A DNA stretch of 64,000 nt from Lineus longissimus (GCF_910592395.1 NC_088324.1:14408953-14472952), one strand, 5' to 3'; numbered from the stretch's first letter, positions 50,181-62,755 are shown. Notes: generated by a model from the sequence alone, not told the origin. Made by a program: numbers and translations.

Positions 50181-53100
50181 GAGGGTGCCAGTCAGAAGAT
50201 CTCCTTCCACATTGGATTCAGCACTTGGATTCAATGAAATTTCAATACTGTCTTTTGTCTTCGGTCACAAATCCTTTAACTCTCAGTCAAAACAAACACC
50301 ACCAACCAAACTTCTCTCAATTATGAAAATCTGTGGTTGATTGGCAGCCTCTGTTTTCATTATTCATGGTCATTGACCATTTGTTACAGTTACTGAAGCT
50401 GTCGCAAGCCGCAAGACAACAAAGAGGAAGATTTTGTGTTCATTTAGAGAATTTTTCGCTGGGCTCACTCCCTTGGGTCAAAAGTAGCGAAGTGGCCGCA
50501 GTGCTCTGGACAACTCAAGGAACACTTCTGTATCTTAATTACATCAGGCTTGAGACTGACAGGTATCGCCTCAAATATGCATCCGTTTCTCCATTGTCAT
50601 TACCGGCGGATCACCACCTCGCTTTGACCGCTTCTTTTCTCTCGTTTGAAATGAATTACGCAGGCGAGGTGGGGATGAATTTTTAGCTCGAGCTCCGTCG
50701 GGAGGATTTGCGAGGGATTTCTCGTTGATCTCGTGTGAATCGAAAAATGTGAATAATTTAGCTGTGGGCATTGTTACAGGATTAGGGTCTGCCGATATGA
50801 ACAGGACGGGGGATTTTATGGGTGGTTTAAATGATGGATAGAATGACGACTGCACCCCACCCAACTCGTAATGGTCTGGTGGTCAGAATATCTTAGTAGG
50901 ACCATGAAAGTTCCAAGGTATGTTTCCCTCTTAACAGAACTTGTCAGTTTGTGACAACTTGAAAGAAGTGCGAAGAGAAAATCTGATCTTTTCCCCTTAT
51001 CAATTATGCAAAAAGTACCTTGGTCTCCAATTGCAGTGGTGGTTATGTTAACAAAGGCACTCTCTCCTTGACCGTGGATGAGCAAAACAAAAAGCTCACC
51101 TGATTACCGAGATTTTTTCCTCGGGATGTAAACTCGAAGACAATGATCGGAGTCTCAGTCAATTTTCTCCGGATTAGTTCAAAACCTTTCCGTTGTCAGT
51201 TGGAGATGACATCATTAGAAGTCACGATGTCCCTGACCGGGGATTAGCAAGGATTAGAAGGCTTTTTTGTGAGTTTGATTGAGGATGTGAGAGTTCTGCG
51301 GGTTGATCGGTTGATCAGTTGCTAACCTTACACTGATTAGGTACTGGGATTCACTCTCTTGTAATTCATGTGAGAAAGGTGTAGTCATTCAGAGTAACCA
51401 GAGCCATGTCTGCTGGGGGGCTTTGCTGCACAAAGGTTCCTTAGAGCTTCTTATAAGATTTACCCAGGGTTCTATCTTGAAAAAAATCCTCCCGACCAAA
51501 GTGAAATTTAAGTTTTTCTAGGGATCTAATTATTTATTTTATCTTCAGGACCCGAGGCATAATCTTTGTGGAATAAAACGATGAAATAAATAAATTGAAT
51601 TTTTTAGAATGTTGTTCATTCCAACCTTTCACTTCAGTGTCGTCGAGTTCAAAATGGATTCCAAAGGTGGCATTTTATTTCGCCCGCGGCAAGATGAACT
51701 TTGAAATCAAACTTTGTTTTTGCAAGTTTTTACTTTTGGTTCATCTCATAATCTTCATGTGATCTGTGTTTCCTTGTGAAGTTTGTCCGTCATAAGGTAG
51801 ACAGGATAGCTCTGCAGATTCACATAGAAAAGTGTCAGTTATGTAGATTGGATTCTGGTAATGTAGGGTGGAACAGACTTTGGTCCATACCAAGTTGATC
51901 CAGTCCATAGTACAAAACTGTACGTTAGTGTACTGTGATTTCATTAAAATTAGGTTGAAATAGTAAAGCTTTTGTCCACCTTTACTTGAATGGAAACAAC
52001 CTGTACATTTTGTGCGGACAAATACTGTAGTGGTTATAAATCTGATTGAAATGATTCTTACAATTATAAAAACAAGACAGAAATTTAACATCGGTAAACT
52101 TTATCAAATCATAATCTCGGTGATTACGTTTTACATTACAGTTTCTTTGTGGTTTTCCAAAACCACCGCCGATTGGTTGAAAAACGAACTTGAAATTTAA
52201 ATAAAACTCAACACTAAAAACATTATTGGCTAATCTCATCTTTCCCCAACGATCTCTTGTTAGCAGTTTTATGTTAGAAATACGACAATCTGCGGTGATA
52301 AATGAGACAAAATCACCTGAAATGGTTGTGGAAAGCTTTGTAATTATAGTTATAATTAACTGTTTAGTAGAGTTTAGTACTGTGATAAGCGACGAAAACA
52401 GTAAAGGCTTCACTGTAAAAGCCAAATTTCAGCATGAACTCATTTTATTTCATCAATCATGATATTATGGAGAAAACAGTCAAAGAGCCAAATTACTCAA
52501 GAAGTTTCTTCTGATGCAAACTATTACGAAAACTTCCCATCAGCCATCTGTTTACTCCCATGATCCTTTCCTAATCACGTCTGCCTGTTTGAACGTTTTC
52601 TGCTCCATAAGATCTGAGGTCGAAGGTCAAACCCGAGTATTATCTACTTCCGATTGTGGTCAAAGACGAGGTACCCAGGCTACGTTTGTGTTGCCAAAGA
52701 CAGGATGTACCAAGTCGACGTTTGTGTTGCCAAAGACAAAGATGCAGCATGTCATGATGAAGACATGAACCTGAACTATTAGATGATTAGAGAAATGTTC
52801 ACTGCGAGATTCCATTCTATCAGATACAAAGCAATCAAAGCATAAAATTTGCGGCCTTCTTTGAGTGGGTGTATAAATCATGTCATGTGCTTGAATGGTC
52901 ATTGCCTTCTACCACAATTGAATTCTTGTATAGGATGAATTAAATGAAGCTTCTCGTCCTTCCCAGCGTTCTTTCTGACATTTTAATGATATACAGTATT
53001 TGTAATGTCTGTATCATGCGATGGGGGTTGTGGTGGAGGAAGGAGTCTTCCTTTGATATCCTTTACAAACTTGCTCAACCATTATCGGTATTGTATGCAT

Positions 53101-53369
53101 TGTTGCCAGATCATTACCTCGAATGAGGGGCACTTGATCGTTAATTTGAAGATGGTAAGATTTTGCAAAATATGAGTGTCTTTTTGAGATGAAGAGCATA
53201 TCAATGTGAGTTGAGTTGAATATTGGGGTTAATCTTTTATTGTCCAAGAAGGGTATATTTCAAGGGAACATGGCATTATGCTGACTAGCAGTTTCAGAAG
53301 ATCACGTTCTAAACACTGTAATATCATTTAAGTAGCACGCCTGATTCATCTGACATTTTAGAAACGCAG
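50181..53369. other. Non-coding stretch
   Basis: AT-rich at 51.5-52.5 kb, where overlapping frames on both strands (up to 147 codons) are composition artefacts. A minus-strand GTGAGC donor near 51084 ends a 32-codon open run but has no acceptor. A 21-base word, acgtttgtgttgccaaagac plus one base, is doubled at 52682 and 52718. Confidence 0.45.
52682..52738. repeat. 36-bp direct duplication
   Basis: The word acgtttgtgttgccaaagac occurs at 52682 and 52718, a recent-looking exact short duplication. Confidence 0.8.
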
Positions 53370-53592
53370 TCACTTCAGAGTGTTCACCTTCGGAAAACGC
53401 AGAAGGATTTGGCTAAAAAATCAATTGGAGAAGATCCCTGCTTGTTTACGGGGCTCGCATATTCTCCGATGCCAACATGGTCATTAAAATCCCAATTAGC
53501 CTCTCTTAGCGATGGCGCTACCCCAAGTTACACTAGCTCTTCGGTAATTAAAGGACTTGGCCATGTTACCTGGGTTCATAATACAAGCCTGG
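53370..53592 (+). CDS. Candidate downstream exon, phase-compatible with the MGCSTS exon
   Basis: The frame is open from about 53310 to 53672. An acceptor at 53368-53369 (gaaacgcag|TCA) is weak, but a ctgac branch-like word lies 16-18 bases upstream. A stronger-looking ttttag lies 8 bases earlier. The donor is CCTGG|GTGAGT at 53593. The 223 bases start in phase 0 and read SLQSVHLRKTQKDLAKK, then later LASLSDGATPSYTSSS. They can therefore continue the frame that ends at 2572. I recognise no named domain; SLQSV.LRKT is faintly like short actin-binding motifs, which is not enough to call. The 3' part overlaps an old non-coding duplication (53605/53813), which argues for caution. Confidence 0.25.
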
Positions 53593-53604
53593 GTGAGTCA
53601 GAGG

Positions 53605-53865
53605 GAGTAATGATGGGGTCTAACATGACACTACCACTGATGAGGAAGTGGGGACGTGGCAATACGAGGTGACAGTGTTGTGTTCCTTCTCTAACCAAGG
53701 TCTGAGTTGATATGGTTGTGATGTGACGTGCTAACATTGAGTGTTCTCTCTGGCTTATCATGATGGACTAGATCATAGGAGGTAGTACTAGATCATAGGA
53801 GGAAGCAACTTAGAGTAATGGTTGGTTCCAACATGAGACTGCCAAAAATGAAGTCTGGCCATTTC
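53605..53865. repeat. Degraded duplication, period 208 bp, with a 20-bp tandem repeat
   Basis: The block gagtaatgatggggtctaac..atgacactacca recurs as gagtaatggttggttccaac..atgagactgcca (53605 and 53813). Between them actagatcataggaggtagt is doubled head-to-tail (53767-53806). Confidence 0.6.
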
Positions 53866-56800
53866 GACAATGTGACATTGTCTTCAAGGGAACATAACAT
53901 TGTCTTTTCATGCCGTCTTGCAGACTAGACCAGGTTAACAGAATTAGACGTAACCAGTCATCCTTTTAAGACATCCCTGGTTCCGCACGTCTACTAATGA
54001 CCACCGCATCAGTCACGACATGTCAAATTTGTGCTGACAAAACTTCCCACTTAAAACTGCAAGCTGCTTCTTTGTTCTCAGTTGGAAAATTCTCTTAATA
54101 GATTCAGTTGAAAAAACTGCCGGCTTAGAAAGTTAGGAATATGGCCTCCTATGGTGAGAATTCATTGTGCGAACGTGGATGGAATTGATCCGGGGTCCTG
54201 AATTCGTATCTTTTACATTATCCGCCATTGTGTGGTAATTCTTGAAAATTTTGTATCGATTACTTCGACGGAACTCCCAATCTTAATGCTTTCTTCTTGT
54301 TACGATTTCTGCGACATTCGCGTCAAAGTTATTTTTGTATTCGAAGACCAGATGTCAAATTCTTTGAAGAATTTTTCCACGCTCACGAAAATCAAAATCT
54401 ATCGATCCGACAACATTTGATCAGCCAATCAGATGAGACTGTACTTTTATCCCTGATACGATATCGATGTCAGCTGCACCGTACCCTCTGATGCTAAGCA
54501 AGGTTGTGCGCCGTTTTGCTTTTAGCAAATGCTCGAAAATCATCTTTTAACTTATTAAAAAGCTTGAGCTAAGATTCCAATAGTCTAGGTTTGGTTTCCA
54601 TGATGAAACCTCACCAGAAAAACCAAGGTTCGAAGCAGTGAGCAAAAAATTCATCAAAAAGCGATACATTCTTAACTCAAAATCCAGGAGTGCAAGCAAT
54701 CTCTAACCTACTCTCTATTGCGTTTCCGGCCCTGTCTCATCGGAACAAGAAGACAAATGTCTTGTCACATTAGGGCCAATCAGGTTTTCCGTGGTCATCC
54801 CTCACGTCTGATCTGATTGGCCTAATGGCTGTACGGACATATTGCGGCTGACATGGTAATGCTGTTCGCGGAGACATGATTAGGATGGTTGTGTTAACCC
54901 CAGTTGAGGGTGTTGGTGGTCTTCTCATGAAAGTTAGTTTAAAATGTTGCAGTATCAAAGCTCTCGCGGATGAATCTATGAAGGATGGAAAAAAGGGCCA
55001 CCCTCCTAACGGATGGTCAATAAAATTATGGCCTTTGAGGTTAACCCTTAAAAACTTTAGATTCAAGAGGTCCAATGACGTTCTATTCTGATGAGACAAT
55101 AATGGCTGACCCTTTCTTTGGGTACTGAATAAACATTTATTACATCCCTTGATTGGAATAAACAGGTGATCCTTGATTAAATCTGTAAATCACATTGGGA
55201 TAAAAAGATACTGCAAGATTTTTACCGAACAACTTGTCACGATCCACCAATCAGGTACCTTTACCTGATCACGAAACAAATGATCCGAAGCGGTTGCTTG
55301 AATGATTCTGGACCAGGATTTGATGAAGCAGAGGAAAAACTTTCTTGGCAGTGTTGTCAGCAGTTTTTGCCAATCCTCTTTCGTTTTGAGGAAGGACGTC
55401 ATCTTGTCATCTTTTGAGCAAATCCTGTGTTCTGCGATACTCACTCCCTATAAAACTAGTTGTAGCTCAACACATTGCAGTCTGCATCCATCACACCACA
55501 GTGTCCTTGACAACACATCGACCAAACAGTCCACTGATATTCATCAACATTCATTTCCTTATTGGCATTCTTTACGATTTTGTCCACCATTCTGGCCATT
55601 TTCTGATTAACTCGGATAATTTCAGATCAATCCCAGCTCGTTTTCTGTTTTTGGTATTAGCAGTAATGAGTTTACAATGCGTGGAGTATAATTTTGCTTG
55701 TTTGTGGTGGCTCATAATGGTATTTGTGTGTAAACACCCATTTCTATTGTTCTTTGATGTAACTATAACTTTCACAGTCAAATTAACCCTTGAGTACCAC
55801 CAGGAATGACGTAAAACAGTATATAAACAAAAACCACACAAATATTTTATAACCAAATTCATGATACTTGAAGATTTTGCTTTGAACATGTTGAATTCTG
55901 ATGGTATCAATTTCACTTTACTTCTGTGCGGTTATCAAATTGATATCCTCGAGCCTTTGAAGCAGCCAGGAAAACATGAACGTCTCATAAATGTATCTCA
56001 ACTTCTCAAAGCGGCTTTTAACTGCTTTTCATCTTCAGTCTTGTCTGGTTTGTGAAAAGCCATTCTTTGTGTTACTCTCATAAATGAGCTTTGCATTCTT
56101 TGAAAATTCCCTCTGCATGTAAATCAGGAAGTTCTTTCTCTGGTTTTCCCGCCCCTTCAACAGGCCACATTCGCTAATTGCTAAACTGTACGTCTAATAG
56201 CTTTGAAAGTGAACTTCAAACGTTATTTCAAGGACAGAACAGATCATAGTCCATTATGTTGGTAGTTTTAATTAGTTGGGAAACTTCGTTATTGTTCGAT
56301 CACCTTGGAGATTTGATTGTTTGGCGGAAGCGATGATACTTTGTACCATTTAACGCTGTGAAAGCCATGGATTTGAATAGCTACTTTGGTGTGTATGAGA
56401 AGGTAAAGGATGAATGCACACTTCATGCTTGACACAGAAGGGGATGATGATTATGATGTTGTTTGAAAGCTGTTAAAGTTTATGTTGTTGATGGTCAAGA
56501 GTATAATAGTGTTACTTGTAATCTGAGCACTAGCCGAAACCAAGAGCAAGCCATGAATGTTTTAGGATACAAAAGAGTTTGCATCTCGAACATTCTAAAT
56601 CAGCACTGTGAAAGATGGAACAGGTTGAAAATACTACCAAAACGTTGTTAGTGATGCTGATAGATGTGACGTTGTACTCCGAATGGGTTAACTGGTCAAT
56701 GCATGGTCAATACATTGGCAGTTCACATTGTTGATAATTCATCGCTATATCGTGTTAGTGGTGATTCATGTCCATATCGCCCGGTAAATGTGGAAAAACG

Positions 56801-57080
56801 GTCAGGCTTCTTGAGTAGTCTGAGACACCTTCAACCATCCGAGTGCAGTGCAGATAAACTGCTGTAATCTTGAGATAGTGGCTTGTCAATTCCTGGGAAA
56901 TGTAGGGTCCTCAGACCTCAAGAAGTTATTGGTTAGAGAGTGGTTTCCGTGAGAGACGTGGGCAGAGCCGGGATATAATACAACTTCAAAGTCATGATGA
57001 CAATATCTGTACTGTCATGTTCCTTTCCTATATATTCCCCCAAGCTCTCGACTTCATAGCAGCCCAAAATATATATCGCT
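53866..57080. other. Non-coding stretch
   Basis: No gene is supported. The 131-codon plus frame (55414-55809) is hydrophobic and AT-rich, starts from TTG, and overlaps a 114-codon frame on the other strand. Confidence 0.45.
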
Positions 57081-57403
57081 TTAAAGCGAACTGGAACCGC
57101 CAAGCCAGTTCGTATGACCTCGTTTTCATTCCCCGCGTATCGGGTGATCAGAGCGAGGCATGAATGAAACATGGCGCCTAGCTGTCAATCATTCAGTGAC
57201 GTCACTACTATGGAATTTACTACGAAAATTCATGAATGAAAGATCGCATGACTCACGTGATTCTCACATGATTCTCAATAATAACAAATTGAACTGCGCA
57301 TGCTCGGGCACTGGGGGCGGAGCTACAAATCTGAACTCGACTTTCTCGGGCGGTGAAAGTCGAAAAGTTGAATAAATCGCTCGGCGGTTCCAGTTCGCTT
57401 TAA
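57081..57403. mobile_element. MITE with perfect 21-bp inverted ends flanked by TTAA
   Basis: The left end ttaaagcgaactggaaccgc+c (57081-57101) and the right end ggcggttccagttcgcttta+a (57383-57403) are exact reverse complements. The element is 323 bp. Both outer ends carry TTAA, consistent with a TTAA target duplication (piggyBac-type cut-and-paste, an inference; the ends lack the usual CCY start). The interior is CpG-rich, contains ggggcggagc and gcgcatgc words, and has no coding capacity. Perfect ends suggest recent mobility. Confidence 0.85.
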
Positions 57404-58133
57404 TGGTTCTAAACCGTATCCGGGCAACAACTGGGAGTATGTCAGTTAGGTTTTGTTTAGAGATACTTGCCATCTTAAGAAACCAATAGCAAATGGTAAA
57501 AATTTGTTGCTCAAGTAGAACCAATAGTGTACAGTATTAAAACCAAGCAGTCTTTTGTCTTGTTTCTCTCAGCAGCAGCTGGATGCCTCTGCACAGTTTC
57601 AGAGTTGTTGATCTCGAGTTTTTTCACCAGCCAGTCGCCACTAGATAAACTGTTAACCAGACCTTTTTATCACAGAATGACTAATTGTTTTTGATGAAGA
57701 GGGGTTATCGCAGTTCGGCACTTAGCATCGATGTGGAAATAATAGACCTAGAAAGTGTTCAATTTAATGGTTAGAGGCCATAACTTGATCTCATGAGGGT
57801 GTAGTCTGATATCGAGTATTATATTAGTTATTTCAGAGTCTTGTTGCAGACTGGAGACTGTGAATGCACTGACCCTTTAAGTGGCAGGAAAGGACTTAAA
57901 GATTATTGATAGACAATTTCAATCTAATATATTCAGCTTCTTACAGATACCAAAATGCAAGGTAAAGGGCCTAAAATGCCTGTCTACCACCTGAGAATTA
58001 TGTCTATGAATGCAGAAATGAACTTCGCGAAAACTTATGTGACATTATTTGAACCGTTTCTTAATTCTCACCATCTCTATCATTCCAGCACAATGTCGTA
58101 CTTCACTTGGTATGCAAGTGGCGACAATTCCCG
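57404..58133. other. Non-coding stretch
   Basis: Nothing supportable is seen. The 60-codon plus frame at 57955-58137 is in a different frame from the exon candidate that follows. Confidence 0.45.
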
Positions 58134-58194
58134 ATGAAAGCATCACTGCTAGTTCATCTTACGATTATGCAAGTGTCGGCCCAACAAATGCCAG
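58134..58194 (+). CDS. Weak first-exon candidate encoding a signal-peptide-like start
   Basis: ATG at 58134 opens MKASLLVHLTIMQVSAQQMP, a lysine followed by a short hydrophobic run and polar residues, as in a secretion signal. The frame runs into a consensus CCAG|GTAAGTG donor at 58195; read through, it stops within a few codons. Secretory genes often have such a first exon. No family can be named, the -3 base of the start codon is C (weak), and chance is quite possible. Confidence 0.22.
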
Positions 58195-60155
58195 GTAAGT
58201 GACATCCTTTCAAGTAGAGGGCCTCGCCCTTTCCAAATCGTAAAGCTTTGATGCGCATCTGTGTGCTTCATTGGTGCAATATGACAGCAGACATGAAAAC
58301 GTATGTGTGCTGCAAGCGTAATTGACTTGAACAATGCACCCTGTGTTCTCTGATTGAGTTATTCGGGTTGAAATTGACAGCCTCACAGCTTACTACTGTT
58401 GATATTCACGGGTAAGCCGAGAGGAAATTTATCATAAAAAGCGATGATTTCCGAGTAATGTTTATAAGCGAGGTTGGCGAAGGTCCCAGTGCAGCTTTAT
58501 CAAGATAAACAGGAGAGCAATACAGCGTACAGTGTTTATTATCAACCGTTGACTTCAGTACGAATTTCCTATATTGATGTGTAGATTTATGTACGAATTG
58601 TACGTTCTTGAGATGGAAAAGTGAAAAATCCATTTCGCCCTATCAGTGCCACAGTACCCAAGTACACAACTCTTCGTAAAGTGTGTGAGGAATTCTCAAT
58701 TCCACTTGGAATAACAGAGTTTGATGTCTGATGTACTATCATGTTTTTATGCTGTTTGATTAAAGAATGATGAATGGTTTGTGTGTAGTGGCCAGGTGGC
58801 GTTGTTTATACTTGATCTAGATTATATTGAAAAATCATGGTGTAAGCCTCAGTTGCTGTAATAAACAACAATGACACATAATGAATTCAAATTTATAGTC
58901 TCCTTCTGCCTGGTTCAGAGCTTGGAAGTTTGGATCAATCAATCGTTATTCAGTTGAAAACACCCCCCAAACATGGGATGCAAATTGTGGGATGATGACT
59001 ACCAAAATGTGGGTTTGTTATCACAGTGAATTAAACGGAAACCAACCTTAGAAATAAGATCCTGAGTGATTCATCCGCCCGACACATTATCCAGCCCGAT
59101 TCATCATGAATAGGTCAAACAGAAGCAAGACAAGTTTACGTAGCGACGATGAAGACAATAGCCTCGCCCTATAACAATGACTGCATTGGCCGAATAAAGA
59201 TTTATTGAGTAATAACTTTTGCATTTCAGGCGCATTGTCAATTTTTTATCAATGATAAGTTTTGGATTACATTTATGGGTCTCGGAAATATCGAATGCAG
59301 ATTTCCTGTATGAGTGACTTCCGTTTAAGAAATTGGCCATATTCGCTTTTTTTCATGATTGGAACAATAGGTATTAGCCTTTGTGTTGTTGTTTTTTGGC
59401 TGGTTTATTCTCAGATGTTAGATATTTCATTGAAATGAGGTCTTATATTCAAGTGAATTGATATCAAGAAATTGATAATGAGATACTTCTTAATCATAGT
59501 CCACACCTTAGTTGCGTTTGTCAACACATTCTTAAAACTCGAGGCATATCTTCTCATTAACTCAATCAACCAAGCCTTGATTTTCAAAATGAATGTTTTA
59601 ACAAATTTCTTTTTCGTGCGATGATTCCTCATGTCTGATTAGCAAAGATTCACCACTTATCCACATGTCGTCAATTAACTTGAATTCTTCCCAAGGTTAC
59701 CAATCTGAATTTTTTAACCAAATACCTCATTTTCTGTGGTAATGGTTCTTTGAATGAAATTCATTGTTGGAGAGTTGTTCAAAGCATTAATTTCACGGTT
59801 GGGGTCGTACTCATTTCCTGAGGAGCTATCAAGATTTTGAATTAGGAATCGGATAAAAAATATCCAGGTATCTGTAGAGGTTGATTGGTAATCAATGGTT
59901 AGTGACATCAGGAATTGAATATGGAGTCGTGGTACTTTGGATTTGAAATGTTCGGTTGGTTTAATTCAGATCTGCTGTCATCTCATGGTCCCTTTTTGTG
60001 TAATGGTGACAAACTGTATTCATTTCCTTGGTTTGTCTACTGAAAAACAGTAGGAGTGGGGCAGAATGGGGTTGTTACTCTTTCACGATTTGCTTGATGT
60101 AGCAGACATATGGTAGTCCAGCACCTTTTCTTCCAGTTGGTGTTGCCTCAATGGG
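58195..60155. other. Non-coding stretch
   Basis: Nothing supportable seen. Confidence 0.5.
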
Positions 60156-60267
60156 TGATATGAATAAAGACTAGCAAATGCTTTTATCTAAAACTCCATG
60201 TACATTTACACTAGGCCTTTCTGTACAAAATTGAAATAAAAGCATTTGCTGGTCTTTATTCATATCA
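60156..60267. repeat. Near-perfect inverted repeat, 31-bp arms
   Basis: The left arm (60156-60186, starting tgatatgaataaagactagc) and the right arm (60237-60267, ending gtctttattcatatca) are reverse complements with one mismatch. A 50-base spacer separates them, and weaker pairing extends a few bases inward. Transcribed from either strand it folds into a long hairpin. It could be a small foldback element, a recent inverted duplication, or a hairpin small-RNA precursor, though the loop is large for a typical animal microRNA. Confidence 0.85.
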
Positions 60268-62110
60268 ACCAATGTCTAGAACCTTTCTGAATGCACTTGC
60301 CCTTGACTGCCCTTGAAAACAGACATTTTCTTCTCAAATTCTTCTTAGAAGCTCATTCGACAACCTTGACACTTCATCCACACCGAAACAAGAACATCTA
60401 TTATAATCTCTACACTTTTGCTATTGTCTCCTCAAAGATCAAAAGCAAATGATTTGATATTTCAAGATGTCATCAGCTAATTGCCTCCTACATGACAAAG
60501 GAGCCCACCTAATCGTGGCGATTATTGGTATAGCTTTGGTTCGGTATTGCCTTGCATGTAGCATGGTTTAGTATCTTGTCATGCTTTTGAAATTGGAGTG
60601 GGAAATGCATCAAAGCCCTGATATGTCAGTTCGATGGGCTAGTTGCCTGCCGTGTGCTGGATAGCATCTTCAAACTTGCAATGCCTAATAACTCGAATGA
60701 AGAAGAGGCATGATTAAAATGCCTTTATTCAGCTATCAACATAATTATACCGATTTTGCTACTCTGAAGTATTTCTGCCAAGTTACTTGCCCCGGGAGAG
60801 AGCTAATTGTTTCAGAACGGTTTCTGGAATCACGCCAGTCAGCCAAGAGTACTTCGTGACTTGAGGTGTTGCGCTGAAGTGCGCTTGAAACTCGGCGTAA
60901 AAAACGTCTCAAGGTAATGTAAGCAAGGAAAGCGATGTTTCCAGCTTGTTCGGGGAAGGATGCCAGACAAGTTGTTGATGAGGAACTTGTAAATGGTTTT
61001 GCATTGGCAAGTTTGCAAGATCGACAACGGTAGATACGGATGCATGTGCAGTGTGCTCTTGTACTTATGTACAGATATCTACTCTGTTGCATGCTAACTG
61101 CAAAAAAATAGAGGGATTGTGAGCGGCTTGTGAATGGTTTAGCTGTGGTGGTTTACGAGATAAGTCTCAGTATTATAGGTAGATTCGGCCGCATTTACGA
61201 TGTGTATGTAGTAGAGTGCTTCCTAGGTTTAATGCTGAATGAAAAAATTCTAAAAAAACTTGGATATAGTTTGGAAGCATGTTTTACACTCAAGTGTACA
61301 TGCTGACGTTGATCTTCCTGCCGAGTGCCCATTGGGGAGATGGAAGCCTGGATTGAAGTATATTGGTAGACAGTGAGGCATTGTATTTGTCAGTTGTGAA
61401 TATAGCGCTTTCTGCATGTACTTTAACAATATCGGGATGCATTACAGGTTTCATCCAATGAACCAGGTCAGCTCTATTAAATCATTAAACAAATCATTCT
61501 ACTGTAATGGGCAAGGGCAAAAGGTCTGAAGAATTTCTTTGAAACGGGAACAAAGTTTTGAAACAATTAACCGTAATATTCAACAAAGGTTTTGTTGTTG
61601 TGCAGCTGTAAAGAATGGCTTTAAAAACAGTCTTTGTTTGTACCAGCATGTGATCAGTATCTTGCCATTTGGATTGACCTTTGGACGTCTGTTCTAATAT
61701 TAGTCAATTAATCGAGGGACAGGTGATGAATGATATTTGGGTGGGAGGATGTTCCTTCCGACCTTGATGGTCATGAGAGGTTGGCAGTTCAGCTTTGCAG
61801 ACCTAGCATTACAAGGTCCTCAACTGCTTTCTGAAGGCCTGATAGGTCACTTTAACCAGTCAGTTTTGCAGGGCAGGCAACTTCATCCAGCATTCTTCCG
61901 AGGTGGTTTTCACGTCATCAAAGGAGAAGTGGCTGTAACAGTGGTTGATCATATGACTACTGGTCTGGCATGGCATGGGTTCTTCCAATATTATTCCATA
62001 TTCTAATGTGATATAGCTTCAACTATGATACAATCCAAGTTAATCAACCCTCTAAAGAATGAATCAAAGGACATATTCTAAACTTATTTATCATCAAATC
62101 TCAATATGAA
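60268..62110. other. Non-coding stretch
   Basis: No clear gene. The 89-codon plus frame at 61737-62006 has a plausible composition but no splice or start context. Confidence 0.4.
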
Positions 62111-62755
62111 TCATTGATTTCCTCCAAAGAGCAGATCAAAGTCCATCGCTGACTTGGAAACCACAATGTCACCATCATCAGTATGCGACGACTCCAACCT
62201 CAGCCCGGTAGCCCGATGCCAATTAGCTTTGGTTGATTCATCATGTTTCCTGTAATAAGTGACGGATTCCCTCACATAATCCATAGGTAATGTGACTTGA
62301 TGGTCATAACTTGTCATCAAAGGTGCAAATGCTTCCTGGACTCTGAACTCTGCTCCATATAGCATTATTAATCCGTAATCAGTGATGAAAATCCTGCCGA
62401 TAGTGTGGCTTTGACTTCCATAATCCATGATAAGGTGGGGTTGAAGTCAACGGGCTTGAAGCCACTAATGGACCAAGAAGGTTCCATATCATTGTCAGGG
62501 GCTATGTATATTTGACCATTCTATGACATCAATGAAAAATTGATACTGGACTGGAGATATTGGTTGTCTCACCAAACACTGCAAGGGCAGATCTGAAGTA
62601 TTGGCCAAAACCATGATGGCTCTACCAGAAGTTACAGTGTCGGCATGAAGTGATCTCCTGAGTAGTAAAAAATGGTTTCCACTGAGACACCACTCTTATT
62701 GTGCATCCATTTACTACGGTGACACCGGAAATCCAAGCAAGATTTCCGTTCTCTC
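62111..62755 (-). pseudogene. Frame-broken protein-like region, domain copy B
   Basis: Reading right to left, three frames must be chained. First comes a stretch with ENGNLAWISGVTVVNGC (about 62755-62625). Next is VTSGRAIMVLANTSDLPLQC ... YQFFIDVIEW (from 62635). Then comes YIAPDNDMEPSWSISGFKP, overlapping the frame at 62428-62111. That last frame holds MDYGSQSHTIGRIFITDYGL and ends in DFDLLFGGNQ. Several frame changes and stops separate them, so it looks decayed, though unseen introns could explain some. The GSQS..IGR stretch matches copy A at 63490-63860. A GSQxxxGRxVxI strand near a domain end resembles fucolectin/F5-8-type lectin folds, but that assignment is a guess. No viral or toxin features are seen. 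Confidence 0.4.

Noticed and set aside
51087-51180. Minus-strand exon ending at a GTGAGC donor
   Set aside because: The open run is only 32 codons with no acceptor and no similarity I recognise.
52012-52425. 147-codon minus-strand frame, the longest in the window
   Set aside because: AT-rich, low-complexity composition with overlapping frames on both strands; no motif, no splice or start context.
55414-55809. 131-codon hydrophobic plus-strand frame, possibly membrane protein
   Set aside because: Starts from TTG, overlaps a 114-codon frame on the other strand, and the hydrophobicity follows from T-rich DNA.
58170-58205. Recursive junction at ccag|gtaagtg
   Set aside because: No pyrimidine tract upstream; better read as a simple donor.
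61737-62006. 89-codon plus frame with a protein-like look
   Set aside because: No splice signals, no known motif, and the opposite strand near it carries the decayed gene; left as non-coding.
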